Assembly (NCBI RefSeq): GCF_000427825.1
Contig: NZ_KE386593.1
Coordinates: 599,847 to 663,846, forward strand
Length of the DNA stretch: 64,000 bases
Direction: 5' to 3'
Origin: Thermocrispum municipale DSM 44069
GTDB taxonomy: Bacteria; Actinomycetota; Actinomycetes; Mycobacteriales; Pseudonocardiaceae
The notes under the pieces are model-generated. The model saw only the letters and a program-made list of their open reading frames with translations. It was not told the DNA's origin and did no database searches. Both the position numbers and the translations under genes were made by a program. Shown one piece after another: positions 33,422-42,314 of the stretch. Position 1 is the stretch's first letter, and the number at the start of each line of letters is the position of its first letter.

Positions 33422-34822
33422 TCAGAACGTCATGGCCATCGCCGGGTCACTGAGCAGCGCGCCGACGTCGGCCAGGAACTGCGAGCCCTGCTGGCCGTCG
33501 ACGATGCGGTGGTCGAAGCTCAGCGCCAGCTGGCACACCTGGCGAACGGCGAGCTCGCCGTCCACCACCCACGGCATCTCGCGGATCGCGCCGAACGCGA
33601 GGATGGCCGACTCGCCGGGGTTGATGATCGGGGTGCCGGTGTCCACCCCGAACACGCCGACGTTGGTGATGGTGATGGTGCCGTTGACCATGTCCTCCGG
33701 CGGGGTCTTGCCGTCCCGCGCGGTGGTGGTCAGCTCTTCCAGCGCCTTCGCCAGCTCCACCAGCGACATCGAGTCCGCGTCGCGGATCTTCGGGACCACC
33801 AGCCCCCGCGGCGTCGCCGCGGCGACCCCGAGGTGCACGTAGTCCTTGTAGACGATCTCGCCCGCTTCCTCGTCCCACGTGGCGTTGACGTCCGGCGTGC
33901 GCTTGACCGCCATGCACATCGCCTTCGCGGCGAAAGCCAGCGGGGTCAGCTTCACGCCGGCGAACGACGGGTGCTTCTTCAGCCGCTCGCGCAGCTGCAT
34001 CATCGGCGTGACGTCGACCGTGAGGAACTCGGTGACGTGCGGCGCGGTGAACGCCGACGACACCATGGCCTCCGCGGTCATCCGTCGCACGCCCTTGATC
34101 GGTACCCGCCGCTCGCGCGCACCGACCGACACCGGGGTGCCGTTCACGCCGGCCGGAGCCTCGGCCGTCTTCGCCCCGGCGGCCGCCCGCTGGACGTCGT
34201 CGCGGGTGATGACGTCACCGCTGCTCGGCACGATCGTGCGCAGATCGATGCCCAGGTCCTTGGCCAGCTTGCGAACCGGTGGCTTGGCCAGCGGCACGTA
34301 CTGCGCCTGCGGAACCGGCAGGGTGCCGCTCGCGGAGGCCGCAGCCGGAGCCGCTGTCGTCGCCTCCTGGGGGCGCGAAGGAGCAGCGTCCGTCGCGGTA
34401 GCCGCAGCGTCCGTCGCGGTGGTTGCGCCGGCGCCTGCGGTCTTCTTGCGCCGCCTGCGCTTGCTGCTGGTTTCCTTGGCGCCGGAACCCACCAGCGGCT
34501 TCATCTCTTCTTCCGCCGCCTGCTGGCTCGACCCGTTGGCCGATGCCTCGGCGGCCGCGCCGGAGCCGGTGCCCGCCGGGTCGACGTCGATGGTGAGCAG
34601 GTTGGTGCCGACCTCGACCACCTGTCCCGGCTCGACGTGCAGCTCGGTGATCACACCCGACCACGGGATCGGCAGCTCGACGGCCGCTTTCGCGGTCTCG
34701 ACCTCCACCACGATCTGGTTGACCTGGACCTCGTCACCCGGCTTGACCTTCCAGTCGAGGATCTCCGCCTCGGTCAGGCCTTCCGCGGTGTCGGCAAGCG
34801 GGAACTGCTTGTACTCAGGCAT
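33422..34822 (-). CDS. bkdC: Dihydrolipoamide acyltransferase E2 of a 2-oxo acid dehydrogenase
   Basis: A 466-residue E2: one lipoyl domain (residues about 2-80; lipoyl Lys45 in VETAKAAVE), a long Ala/Ser/Thr-rich linker with a basic run (KRRRRKK), the E3-binding domain (VRKLAKDLGIDLRTIVPS then ITRDDVQ) and the catalytic domain ending in the active-site FDHRIVDGQQG. It is the last gene of the E1alpha-E1beta-E2 operon, six bases after E1beta. The layout fits branched-chain 2-oxo acid dehydrogenase; a pyruvate dehydrogenase role cannot be excluded. No E3 gene is in the window. Confidence 0.92.
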   Translation of the reverse strand: MPEYKQFPLADTAEGLTEAEILDWKVKPGDEVQVNQIVVEVETAKAAVELPIPWSGVITELHVEPGQVVEVGTNLLTIDVDPAGTGSGAAAEASANGSSQQAAEEEMKPLVGSGAKETSSKRRRRKKTAGAGATTATDAAATATDAAPSRPQEATTAAPAAASASGTLPVPQAQYVPLAKPPVRKLAKDLGIDLRTIVPSSGDVITRDDVQRAAAGAKTAEAPAGVNGTPVSVGARERRVPIKGVRRMTAEAMVSSAFTAPHVTEFLTVDVTPMMQLRERLKKHPSFAGVKLTPLAFAAKAMCMAVKRTPDVNATWDEEAGEIVYKDYVHLGVAAATPRGLVVPKIRDADSMSLVELAKALEELTTTARDGKTPPEDMVNGTITITNVGVFGVDTGTPIINPGESAILAFGAIREMPWVVDGELAVRQVCQLALSFDHRIVDGQQGSQFLADVGALLSDPAMAMTF

Positions 34823-34828
34823 CGGCGC

Positions 34829-35860
34829 TCACCACTCCAGCGAACGGTCGACGGCGTCCAGCACCCGGTCCAGGTCCGGCAGGTAGTGCTCCTCCAGCTT
34901 GGACGGCGGGTACGGGGTGTCGAACGCGGTCACCCGCAGCACCGGCGCCTCCAGCGAGTAGAAGCACTCCTGCTGCACCCTGGCCGCGATCTCGGACGTC
35001 AGCGACGCCTCCGACGGCGCCTCGCTGACCGCGATCAGCCTGCCCGTCTTGCGCACCGACTCGAACACCGGGTCCAGGTCCATCGGGGACAACGCGCGCA
35101 GGTCGATGACCTCCAGCTCGTTGCCCTCCTCGGCGGCGGCCTCGGCCACCTCGAGGCACAGCTTCACCGTCGGGCCGTAGCCGACCAGCGTGGCCGCCGT
35201 GCCGGTGCGCAGCACCTTCGACGCGAACAACGGCATCGGCTCGGCCGCGGTGTCGACCGGGGCCTTGAGCGTGCCCATGTGGTAGAGCTTCTTCGGCTCG
35301 AACACCAGGATCGGGTCGTCCGAGAAGATCGCCTGCTGGATCATCCAGTACGCGTCGACCGGGTTCGACGGGGTCACCGCCTTCACGCCGGCCAGGTGCG
35401 CGAAGTAGGACTCCGGGGACTCGGAGTGGTGCTCCACCGCGCCGATCCCGCCGCCGTAGGGCACCCGGATGACCATCGGGACCTTGATCCGGCCCTGGGT
35501 CCGCGCGTGCAACTTGGCGACCTGGCTGTTGATCTGGTCGAAGCCGGGGAAGATGAACCCCTCGAACTGGATCTCGCACACCGGGCGGAAGCCGCGCACG
35601 GCCAGGCCGACCGCGGTGCCGATGATCCCGGACTCGGCCAGCGGAGTGTCCAGCACGCGCTGCTCACCGAAGTCCTTCTGCAACCCGTCGGTGATACGGA
35701 AGACGCCGCCGAGCTTGCCGACGTCCTCGCCCATCACGACGACCTTGCTGTCCTTCTCCATGGCGGCCCGCAGGCCGAGGTTGATGGCCTTGCCGATGGT
35801 GAGGTTCTGCACCGTCGACGAGGCGGGTACGTCCACGTTGGGCTGGGTGGTTGCCGACAT
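34829..35860 (-). CDS. bkdB: 2-oxo acid dehydrogenase E1 beta subunit
   Basis: A 343-residue E1 beta protein with the transketolase-type pyrimidine domain: MGEDVGKLGGVFRIT, LAESGIIGTAVGLAVRGFRPVCEIQFEGF and the P(Y/F)GGGIGAVEHHSESPE loop, then the transketolase C-terminal domain (EVIDLRALSPMD). The C-terminus FDTPYPPSKLEEHYLPDLDRVL is typical. The start ATG at 35860 overlaps the E1 alpha stop by one base, so the subunits are coupled. Confidence 0.95.
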   Translation of the reverse strand: MSATTQPNVDVPASSTVQNLTIGKAINLGLRAAMEKDSKVVVMGEDVGKLGGVFRITDGLQKDFGEQRVLDTPLAESGIIGTAVGLAVRGFRPVCEIQFEGFIFPGFDQINSQVAKLHARTQGRIKVPMVIRVPYGGGIGAVEHHSESPESYFAHLAGVKAVTPSNPVDAYWMIQQAIFSDDPILVFEPKKLYHMGTLKAPVDTAAEPMPLFASKVLRTGTAATLVGYGPTVKLCLEVAEAAAEEGNELEVIDLRALSPMDLDPVFESVRKTGRLIAVSEAPSEASLTSEIAARVQQECFYSLEAPVLRVTAFDTPYPPSKLEEHYLPDLDRVLDAVDRSLEW

Positions 35861-37074
35861 CAGTGCACGCCTCCTTCGAAGCCGCCGAGGTAGGCGAGGA
35901 ACTCCTCGCGCTGCTTGTCCAGCGCCGCCGATGGCTCGGCGTAGACGTTGTCGAAGATCCGCTCCGGCGGCGGGTCCTCCATGGTGAAGACGAATTCGCG
36001 CAGGTCGGCGGCGAACTCGTCGGCCTCTGCCTCGACTTGTTCGAAGAACGACGCGTCCGCTCCCCCGTTGCGGGTGAGGTAGACCCGGACCCGCTCGATC
36101 GGGTCCTTCAGCTTCCACGTCTCCACCTCGTCCGACAGCCGGTAGCGGGTCGGGTCGTCGGTGGTGGTGTGCGCGTCCATGCGGTAGGTGAAGGCCTCGA
36201 TCAGCACCGGCCCGTTGCCGTGCCGGCACGCCTCCAGCGCCCAGCGGGTGACCGCCAGGCAGCCGAGCACGTCGTTGCCGTCCACCCGGATGCCGGGGAA
36301 GCCGTAGCCGCGCGCCCGCTGGTACAGCGGCAGACGCGACTGGCGCTCGGTCGGCTCGGAGATGGCCCACTGGTTGTTCTGGCAGAAGAAGACCACCGGG
36401 GCGTCGTAGACCGCCGCCCACACGAAGCCTTCGTGCACGTCACCCTGGCTGGTCGCGCCGTCGCCGAAGTACACGATGGTGGCTTCGCCGTCGTCGTCGC
36501 CCACCTTGCCGTCGAACTTCTGGCCCATCGCGTAACCGGTGGCGTTGAGCACCTGGTTGCCGATCACGATGGTGTACGGGTGGAAGCCGTGGGCCTGGTA
36601 GTCCCACTCACCCATCGACGTGCAGCGGAACAGCCCGAGCATTTCCTTGAAGCTGACGCCGCGGGCGTAGCCGACGCCGTGCTCGCGGTAGCTGGGGAAG
36701 GCCATGTCGTTGGGCCGCAGCGCGCGACCGGAACCGATCTGCGCCGCTTCCTGGCCGAGCAGCGGGACCCAGATGCCCAGCTGGCCCTGGCGCTGCATCG
36801 CGTTCGCTTCCCGGTCCGCGCGGCGCACGATGACCATGTCCTTGTACAGGCCACGCAGCGCTTCGAAATCGATGTCGGCCACGTACGGGTCGAAGATCTG
36901 GGACGGGACGCGCTCGCCTTCGGGCGTCAGCAGCTGCGTGAGGTCCGCGCCGCCTTCCGATGTTGCCCGCAACCCGGCGATCACTTGGTCCTTGGTCGGC
37001 TTCGCCGCCGTTGCGGGTGGCAGATCGCCCTCTTCGGGGTGTGTCCACTGTTCGGCGGACGACATGTCGGACAT
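35860..37074 (-). CDS. bkdA: 2-oxo acid dehydrogenase E1 alpha subunit
   Basis: A 404-residue thiamine diphosphate enzyme. The TPP motif GDG...NN spans residues 204-234 (GDGATSQGDVHEG to FCQNN), followed by the phosphorylation-loop-like YGFPGIRVDGND and the YRMDAHTTTDDPTRYR helix. The first 70 residues are a variable extension. ATG at 37074 has AAAAGGAG about eight bases upstream. It decarboxylates a 2-oxo acid, probably the branched-chain keto acids that give primers for iso/anteiso fatty acids. A CGTTG-TT-CAACG dyad at 37127-37138 is a possible Lrp/BkdR-type site, weakly supported. Confidence 0.94.
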   Translation of the reverse strand: MSDMSSAEQWTHPEEGDLPPATAAKPTKDQVIAGLRATSEGGADLTQLLTPEGERVPSQIFDPYVADIDFEALRGLYKDMVIVRRADREANAMQRQGQLGIWVPLLGQEAAQIGSGRALRPNDMAFPSYREHGVGYARGVSFKEMLGLFRCTSMGEWDYQAHGFHPYTIVIGNQVLNATGYAMGQKFDGKVGDDDGEATIVYFGDGATSQGDVHEGFVWAAVYDAPVVFFCQNNQWAISEPTERQSRLPLYQRARGYGFPGIRVDGNDVLGCLAVTRWALEACRHGNGPVLIEAFTYRMDAHTTTDDPTRYRLSDEVETWKLKDPIERVRVYLTRNGGADASFFEQVEAEADEFAADLREFVFTMEDPPPERIFDNVYAEPSAALDKQREEFLAYLGGFEGGVH

Positions 37075-37274
37075 GTCGGCTTCTCCTTTTGCGCTTCCTC
37101 GCGCTCGCTTGTGACGGGCGCGACGACGTTGTTCAACGGCGAGCAGGCTTCCGGTTCGGAGTCTCAACTGCCGTCGGCGTTGACGGGTATGCCAGACATC
37201 CTGGCATGAACCGGGGCCGATGTGGCAGTCCTTATGTCGGGACGTGCTCGCCACGGGCGTCCGATGGCAGGATC

Positions 37275-38696
37275 ATGGCCGTGGACATCAACGCTGTGCA
37301 ATCGGCCGTTCGGCGGCAGTGGAACGACGACATCCTCGAAAACCTGTCCGGTTTGGTGGAGATACCCGCGTTGTCCCCCGCGTTCGACGAGAACTGGGAG
37401 AAGACGGGGTATCTCGACGCCGCGGTGAACCATGTGCGGCAGTGGCTGGACGCGCAGGGGCTCGGGAAGACCCAGGTGGTGCGGCTGCCCGGGCGCACGC
37501 CGGTGCTGTTGCTGGATGTCCCGGCCACCGCGGGTGCGGCCGATCGCGGCACGGTGCTGCTCTACGGCCACTTGGACAAGCAGCCGCCGGTCGGCGGGTG
37601 GTCCGAGGGCCTGGGGCCGTGGACCCCGGTGGTGCGGGACGGCAAGCTCTACGGCCGCGGCGCGGCGGACGACGGCTACTCCGGGTATGCGGCTGCTGCG
37701 GCGCTGCGGGCCGTTCGGGAGTCCGGCGGCGAGCACGCACGAGCGGTGTTGCTGCTGGAGACGGGCGAGGAGTCCGGCAGCCCGGACCTGCCCGCGTACC
37801 TGGAGCACCTGTCCGACTTCCTGGGCGATGTCAGCTTCGTGGTGTGCCTGGACTCCGGGGGCAACGACTACCAGCGGCTGTGGCTGACCACCAGCCTGCG
37901 CGGGTTGGCGCAGGTGCGGGTCACCGTGCGAGTGCTCGACGTGGCCCAGCACAGCGGGATGGCCAGCGGTGCGGTGCCGTCGTCGTTCCGCGTGCTGCGT
38001 CAGCTGCTCGACCGCATCGAGAACGCGCAGACCGGCGAGGTCCTGCTGCCGGAGTTCCACGTGGACATCCCGGCCAACCGGGAGCAGGAGGCGCGCCAGG
38101 CCGCGGCCGCAACGCCTGCCGGAGCGATCCGGTCGTCGTTCCCGTTCGCCGACGGTGTGCAACCGGTGACCGACGACGAGGCCGAGCTGCTGCTCAACGT
38201 GGCGTGGCGGCCGACGTTGTCGGTGATCGGGGCGTCCGGGTTCCCGGAGCCGGAGAACGCGGGCAACGTGCTGCGGGAGTCGAGCACGCTGGCGTTGAGT
38301 TTCCGGCTGCCGCCGACGGCGGACTCGAAGGCCGCGCTGGAGGCGGTGCAGCGGGCGCTGACCACCGACGTGCCGTACGGCGCGCAGGTCACGTTGTCCG
38401 GTGTCGAGCACGCCGACGGATGGAACGCGCCGGACCTGGCGCCGTGGCTGGACCGCGGGCTGCAGCGGGTCGGTGACGAGATCTTCGGTGCGCCCTACGG
38501 TGCGGTCGGCCTGGGCGGCTCGATCCCGTTCATGGGGCTGCTCGGCGAGAAGTACCCGCAGGCCCAGTTCCTGGTCACCGGCGCACTCGGACCGGACTCC
38601 AACGCACACGTGCCGGACGAGTGGCTGAACCTGGCGCAAGCCGAGCGGGTCACGGCCGCGGTCGCCGCGCTGCTGGACGCGCACGCCCGCGGCTGA
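37275..38696 (+). CDS. M20 family metallopeptidase (dipeptidase-like)
   Basis: A 473-residue M20 peptidase. Metal ligands are visible in order: His99 and Asp101 of YGHLDKQ, Asp in GRGAADDGYSG (about 132), the catalytic Glu pair in ETGEESGSPD (about 165-166), Asp193 in CLDSGG, and a late His in SNAHVPDEW. The middle part is the lid/dimer domain. It is probably a cytosolic dipeptidase or carnosinase-like enzyme; the substrate is unknown. The ATG at 37275 is used; a GTG two codons later is better spaced from AGGA. The gene is divergent from the E1 alpha gene. Confidence 0.9.
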   Translation: MAVDINAVQSAVRRQWNDDILENLSGLVEIPALSPAFDENWEKTGYLDAAVNHVRQWLDAQGLGKTQVVRLPGRTPVLLLDVPATAGAADRGTVLLYGHLDKQPPVGGWSEGLGPWTPVVRDGKLYGRGAADDGYSGYAAAAALRAVRESGGEHARAVLLLETGEESGSPDLPAYLEHLSDFLGDVSFVVCLDSGGNDYQRLWLTTSLRGLAQVRVTVRVLDVAQHSGMASGAVPSSFRVLRQLLDRIENAQTGEVLLPEFHVDIPANREQEARQAAAATPAGAIRSSFPFADGVQPVTDDEAELLLNVAWRPTLSVIGASGFPEPENAGNVLRESSTLALSFRLPPTADSKAALEAVQRALTTDVPYGAQVTLSGVEHADGWNAPDLAPWLDRGLQRVGDEIFGAPYGAVGLGGSIPFMGLLGEKYPQAQFLVTGALGPDSNAHVPDEWLNLAQAERVTAAVAALLDAHARG

Positions 38697-38739
38697 CCCG
38701 GGTGACTCGCACCGGCGGCGGCTTGGCCGCCGGGGCGGG

Positions 38740-38905
38740 GCCTGTTCCGGCTGGTCACTTGAGGCGTGGCTGCCGGCCGGGCCTGTTCGGGCGGGTCACC
38801 TGCGGCGCGGTCGCCGGGGCGAGGCCTGTTCCCTGGTCATCCGGGGTGTGGTTGCCGGCGCGGGCCTGTTCCGGCGGGTCACCTGCGGCGCGGTCGCCGA
38901 TGTCC
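38740..38905. repeat. 40-43-bp tandem repeat, four copies
   Basis: GCCTGTT(C/T)C or GCCTGTTCG recurs at 38740, 38781, 38824 and 38864, followed by GGCGGGTCACCTGCGGCGCGGTCGCCG or degenerate forms. Spacing is 41, 43 and 40 bases. The array fills the gap between the peptidase stop and the next gene. Confidence 0.85.
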
Positions 38906-38969
38906 CCGGTGCGGGTGGTTCGCTCCGGTGACGACTCCAGGCAAGCCCACGGTCGGTCAAGGTTGGTCC

Positions 38970-39395
38970 ATGACCGATGCCGACATCACCCCCGAGGCCG
39001 CGCTGGTGCGCTTCGTCGAGGGCCTCGGCCTGGTGATCACCGCGACCGGCACACGGGGCGAGTACGTCGTCGGGGAAACTCCCGACGAGTTGGCGTCTGC
39101 GGGAATGCGGGTCTGCCTGGACAACGAGCTGCTGGTGGAATATCTGCGTCGCCTGGATGAGACGCCGGATGCGACGGCGGGGTTGAGCCCGCTCGCGATG
39201 GTGGAGATCCATCTCGAAGAAGCGCTGTTGGTGGACTCGGTCGAGAACCCGACCGAGGCGGTCGGCGTGCGGCGGGCGGACAACGGTCGGGTCGAATGGT
39301 TCTGGCAGCGGCGGCGGTCGACGACTCCGCGGCGATCGCCGTATCCGGGAGTGGACCCGGCTCCCCTCGAGTGGCGGGCCGAGCCCCCGGAATGA
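38970..39395 (+). CDS. Hypothetical protein
   Basis: A 141-residue acidic protein (ATG 38970, AAGG seven bases upstream) beginning MTDADITPEAALVRFVEGLGLVITATGTRGEYVVG. It has no motif I recognise. The N-terminal 100 residues look helical and soluble; the C-terminus is Arg/Pro rich (QRRRSTTPRRSPYPGVDPAPLEWRAEPPE). The frame is open further upstream, but that part only reads through the repeat array. Function unknown. Confidence 0.6.
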   Translation: MTDADITPEAALVRFVEGLGLVITATGTRGEYVVGETPDELASAGMRVCLDNELLVEYLRRLDETPDATAGLSPLAMVEIHLEEALLVDSVENPTEAVGVRRADNGRVEWFWQRRRSTTPRRSPYPGVDPAPLEWRAEPPE

Positions 39396-39792
39396 AGATC
39401 CGGCCGGCTGTTGGTGCGCGGTATGCGCCGGTTCACGGAGGTTGTGTCATCGGCAGCCGGCGCTGCGGCCGCTCGCGTCGCCGGCCTACCGCTCGCGCAG
39501 AGTGACTCGCGAAGGGGCCGCCATTCCCGGAGCGGGTGGCTCGTCCGCCTGTCGAATCACGTCGTCGCGGCATGCCGACGGCGGCGAGGTGAAGGGTTCA
39601 CAAGGCCGACACATGGCCGACAATCTCGGCCACTAGCTGGGCAAATTCGCCGAACATGCCACGAAAGGCATCTCGGAGAGGTCACGGTTGGGTGCGCCGT
39701 GCTGTTGCTTACCCCGGCTGGGTCTTCTCGCGGCGTACCTTCAAATGGCAGGATGCGATCACTCGATCGGACCACCTACAAGGAGTGACATC
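39396..39792. other. Upstream region of the amino acid ABC transporter
   Basis: About 397 bases without a supported gene; frames here lack codon bias and family features. It must contain the promoter of the substrate-binding protein gene. No clear operator was recognised. Confidence 0.5.
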
Positions 39793-40623
39793 GTGGCGCG
39801 TCGAACCAAGCTCACCTGGCTTGCCGTGGTGCCCGCGCTGGCGTTGGTCGCGGCCATGAGCGCCTGCGGCTCGGACGAAGCCGGCTCCGGCGGAAACGGA
39901 GACGGGCAGAACATCGAGCTGGTCCACGAGGGTCAGCTGACCACGTGCACCGGTTTGCCCTACAAGCCGTTCCAGTACGAGGAGAACGGCAAGGTCGTCG
40001 GCTTCGATGTCGACCTGGTCGACCTGGTCGCCGAGAAGCTGAACGTCAAGCAGGTCATCGTGGACACCCCGTTCGACTCGATCCAGTCGGGCGCGGACCT
40101 GAACTCCGGCAAGTGCGACCTGGCCGCGGCCGGGATGACCATCACCGAGGTCCGGGAGAAGAACCTGGACTTCTCCGAGCCGTACTTCGATGCGACGCAG
40201 GCCCTGGTGGCCAAGAAGGGCTCGGGCATCGAGGACCTGTCCGATCTGCAGGGCAAGAAGCTGGGCGTGCAGAACGGCACGACCGGCTACGACTACGCGC
40301 AGAAGAACGCCAAGGGTGCCGAGCTGGTCAACTTCGAAGACCTCGGTCTGCTGCTCAACGCGGTGGAGACCAGCCGGGTCGACGCAGGCATCAACGACAA
40401 CGGCGTGCTCTACGACTGGGTCAAGGAGAAGACCGACTTCGAGGTCGTCACCGAGTTCGACACCGGTGAGCAGTACGGCATCGGCGTCCGCACCGGCAAC
40501 AAGGCGCTGCTGGACCTGATCAACGAGACGCTCGACGAAGCCAAGAAGAGCGGCGAGTACGACAAGATCTACGAGAAGTGGTTCGGCAAGAAGCCCGAGG
40601 AGGGTTCGGGTAACTCGAACTGA
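39793..40623 (+). CDS. Polar amino acid ABC transporter, substrate-binding lipoprotein
   Basis: A 276-residue family 3 solute-binding protein. The signal peptide RRTKLTWLAVVPALALVAAMSAC ends in a lipobox Cys near residue 23, so it is a membrane-anchored lipoprotein. The mature part has the usual KPFQYEENGKVVGFDVDLVDLVAEKL, GKCDLAAAGMTITEVREKNLDFSEPYF and YGIGVRTGNKALLDLINETL blocks. Glutamine/glutamate-type ligands are likely. AAGGAG lies seven bases before the GTG at 39793. A stable hairpin follows before the permease gene. Confidence 0.94.
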   Translation: MARRTKLTWLAVVPALALVAAMSACGSDEAGSGGNGDGQNIELVHEGQLTTCTGLPYKPFQYEENGKVVGFDVDLVDLVAEKLNVKQVIVDTPFDSIQSGADLNSGKCDLAAAGMTITEVREKNLDFSEPYFDATQALVAKKGSGIEDLSDLQGKKLGVQNGTTGYDYAQKNAKGAELVNFEDLGLLLNAVETSRVDAGINDNGVLYDWVKEKTDFEVVTEFDTGEQYGIGVRTGNKALLDLINETLDEAKKSGEYDKIYEKWFGKKPEEGSGNSN

Positions 40624-40636
40624 TCCGGGTAGCCGT

Positions 40637-40664
40637 GGGGCCGGCGGGTCACTCCGCCGGCCCC
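40637..40664 (+). terminator. Intercistronic hairpin between binding protein and permease
   Basis: GGGGCCGGCGG and CCGCCGGCCCC form an 11-bp perfect stem. Such hairpins often end or stabilise part of the messages, giving more binding protein than permease. Confidence 0.75.
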
Positions 40665-40701
40665 CGCCCATGTCAACTGCTGGTGCGGTAAGGAATGGCT
40701 C

Positions 40702-41526
40702 ATGGCTATGTCACCACGTAAACGTGCGCGGCTGATCCGCGCCATCCAGTACGCGGTCCTCGTTGCGGCGATCGCGCTACTGGTGGTGCTGGCGGACTGG
40801 GACAAGATCCAGCAGGCCTTCTTCCAGCTGGACGTGGCGCGCGCGATGTTCCCCGACGTCATCACCGTGGCGCTGGTCAACACGCTCATCTACACCGGAC
40901 TGGGCTTCGTGTTCGGTCTGGCGCTGGCCGTTCCGCTGGCGTTGATGCGGTTGTCCAGCGTTGCGCCCTATCGGTGGATCGCCGGCGCGTACGTCGAGTT
41001 CTTCCGCGGGTTGCCCGCCCTGCTGGTCATCCTGTCCGTCGGTGTCGGCGTGCCGCTGGCCTTCGGCGTGATCCTGGACAAGTACGTCTCGCTGATGATC
41101 GCGCTGGGCATCGTGGCCTCGGCCTACATGGCGGAGACGCTGCGCGCGGGCATTCAGGCGGTGCCTAAGGGACAGGTGGAGGCGGCGCGGTCGCTGGGCA
41201 TGTCGTCGGCCAAGACCACGGTGTCGGTGGTCATCCCGCAGGCCTTCAAGATCATCCTGCCGCCGTTGACCAACGAGCTGATCCTGCTGACAAAGGACTC
41301 GTCGCTCGCGCTGTTCCTCGGCGCCTCGATCGCCGAGTACGAGCTGACCCAGTTCGGCCGGGTCGCGCTGAACCAATACCAGAGCCTCACCCCCGTGCTG
41401 GTGGCAGGCCTGTGCTACCTGATCATCACCATCCCGCTGTCCTACCTGTCGCGGTACTTGGAACGCCGCACCGGCGGTAGGAAGATCAAGACACCCGAAT
41501 CGACCGAATTGGGGGCGGCGGCATGA
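40702..41526 (+). CDS. Polar amino acid ABC transporter permease
   Basis: A 274-residue inner-membrane permease of the His/Glu/Gln family with about five helices. The EAA loop that contacts the ATPase reads [34 protein letters not shown], and the [23 protein letters not shown] block is typical. AAGGA lies upstream of the ATG at 40702. The stop overlaps the ATPase start by four bases (ATGA). Confidence 0.94.
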   Translation: MAMSPRKRARLIRAIQYAVLVAAIALLVVLADWDKIQQAFFQLDVARAMFPDVITVALVNTLIYTGLGFVFGLALAVPLALMRLSSVAPYRWIAGAYVEFFRGLPALLVILSVGVGVPLAFGVILDKYVSLMIALGIVASAYMAETLRAGIQAVPKGQVEAARSLGMSSAKTTVSVVIPQAFKIILPPLTNELILLTKDSSLALFLGASIAEYELTQFGRVALNQYQSLTPVLVAGLCYLIITIPLSYLSRYLERRTGGRKIKTPESTELGAAA

Positions 41527-42311
41527 CCACCACGGACGCGGCCACGAACACCAGCGACGCCGCACTGGCCGTGGAAGTGCGCGACTTGCACAAGTCGTTC
41601 GGCAGGCTCGAGGTGCTCAAGGGCATCGACATGCAGGTCGACCACGGCAAGGTGGTGTGCATCATCGGACCGTCCGGCTCGGGCAAGTCCACCCTGTTGC
41701 GCTGCGTGAACCTGCTGGAGCAGCCGAACTCGGGCTCGGTGAAGGTCAACGGCATCGAGCTGAACGACCCGGACTGCGACATCGACACGGTGCGGGCCTC
41801 GATCGGCATGGTCTTCCAGTCGTTCAACCTGTTCGCGCACAAGACCGTGCTGAACAACCTGACGCTGGCGCAGCGCAAGGTGCTCAAGCGCAGCCGCGCC
41901 GAGGCGGAGCGGATCGCGCAGGAGAACCTGGAGCGCGTCGGCCTGGCCGACAAGATCAACGCGATGCCGTCGCAGCTGTCCGGTGGGCAGCAGCAGCGGG
42001 TGGCGATCGCCCGCGCGCTGAGCATGAACCCCAAGGTGATGCTGTTCGACGAGCCGACATCGGCGCTCGACCCGGAGCTGGTCGGCGACGTGCTCGGCGT
42101 CATGCGTTCACTTGCCGACGAGGGTATGACGATGCTGGTTGTCACCCATGAGATGCAGTTCGCCCGGGAAGTCGCCGACGAGGTGCTGTTCATGGACGGC
42201 GGCGTGGTCGTCGAGCAGGGCCCGCCGAACCGGGTGATCGGTGATCCGCAGCAGACCAGGACGCGCGAGTTCCTGCACCGTGTGCTGAATCCGGTGCACG
42301 CCAACGAGTAG
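41523..42311 (+). CDS. Polar amino acid ABC transporter ATPase
   Basis: A 262-residue ATPase: Walker [11 protein letters not shown]-loop MVFQSFNLF, signature LSGGQQQR, Walker [13 protein letters not shown] and the switch His in [11 protein letters not shown]. It is of the GlnQ/GluA type. It closes a three-gene importer operon; the next gene begins three bases after its stop and may be co-transcribed. Confidence 0.96.
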   Translation: MTTTDAATNTSDAALAVEVRDLHKSFGRLEVLKGIDMQVDHGKVVCIIGPSGSGKSTLLRCVNLLEQPNSGSVKVNGIELNDPDCDIDTVRASIGMVFQSFNLFAHKTVLNNLTLAQRKVLKRSRAEAERIAQENLERVGLADKINAMPSQLSGGQQQRVAIARALSMNPKVMLFDEPTSALDPELVGDVLGVMRSLADEGMTMLVVTHEMQFAREVADEVLFMDGGVVVEQGPPNRVIGDPQQTRTREFLHRVLNPVHANE

Positions 42312-42314
42312 GCA

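Noticed and set aside
37127-37138. Lrp/BkdR-type operator before the E1 alpha gene
   Set aside because: A single five-base-arm dyad is too short to claim; kept only as a note in the E1 alpha entry.
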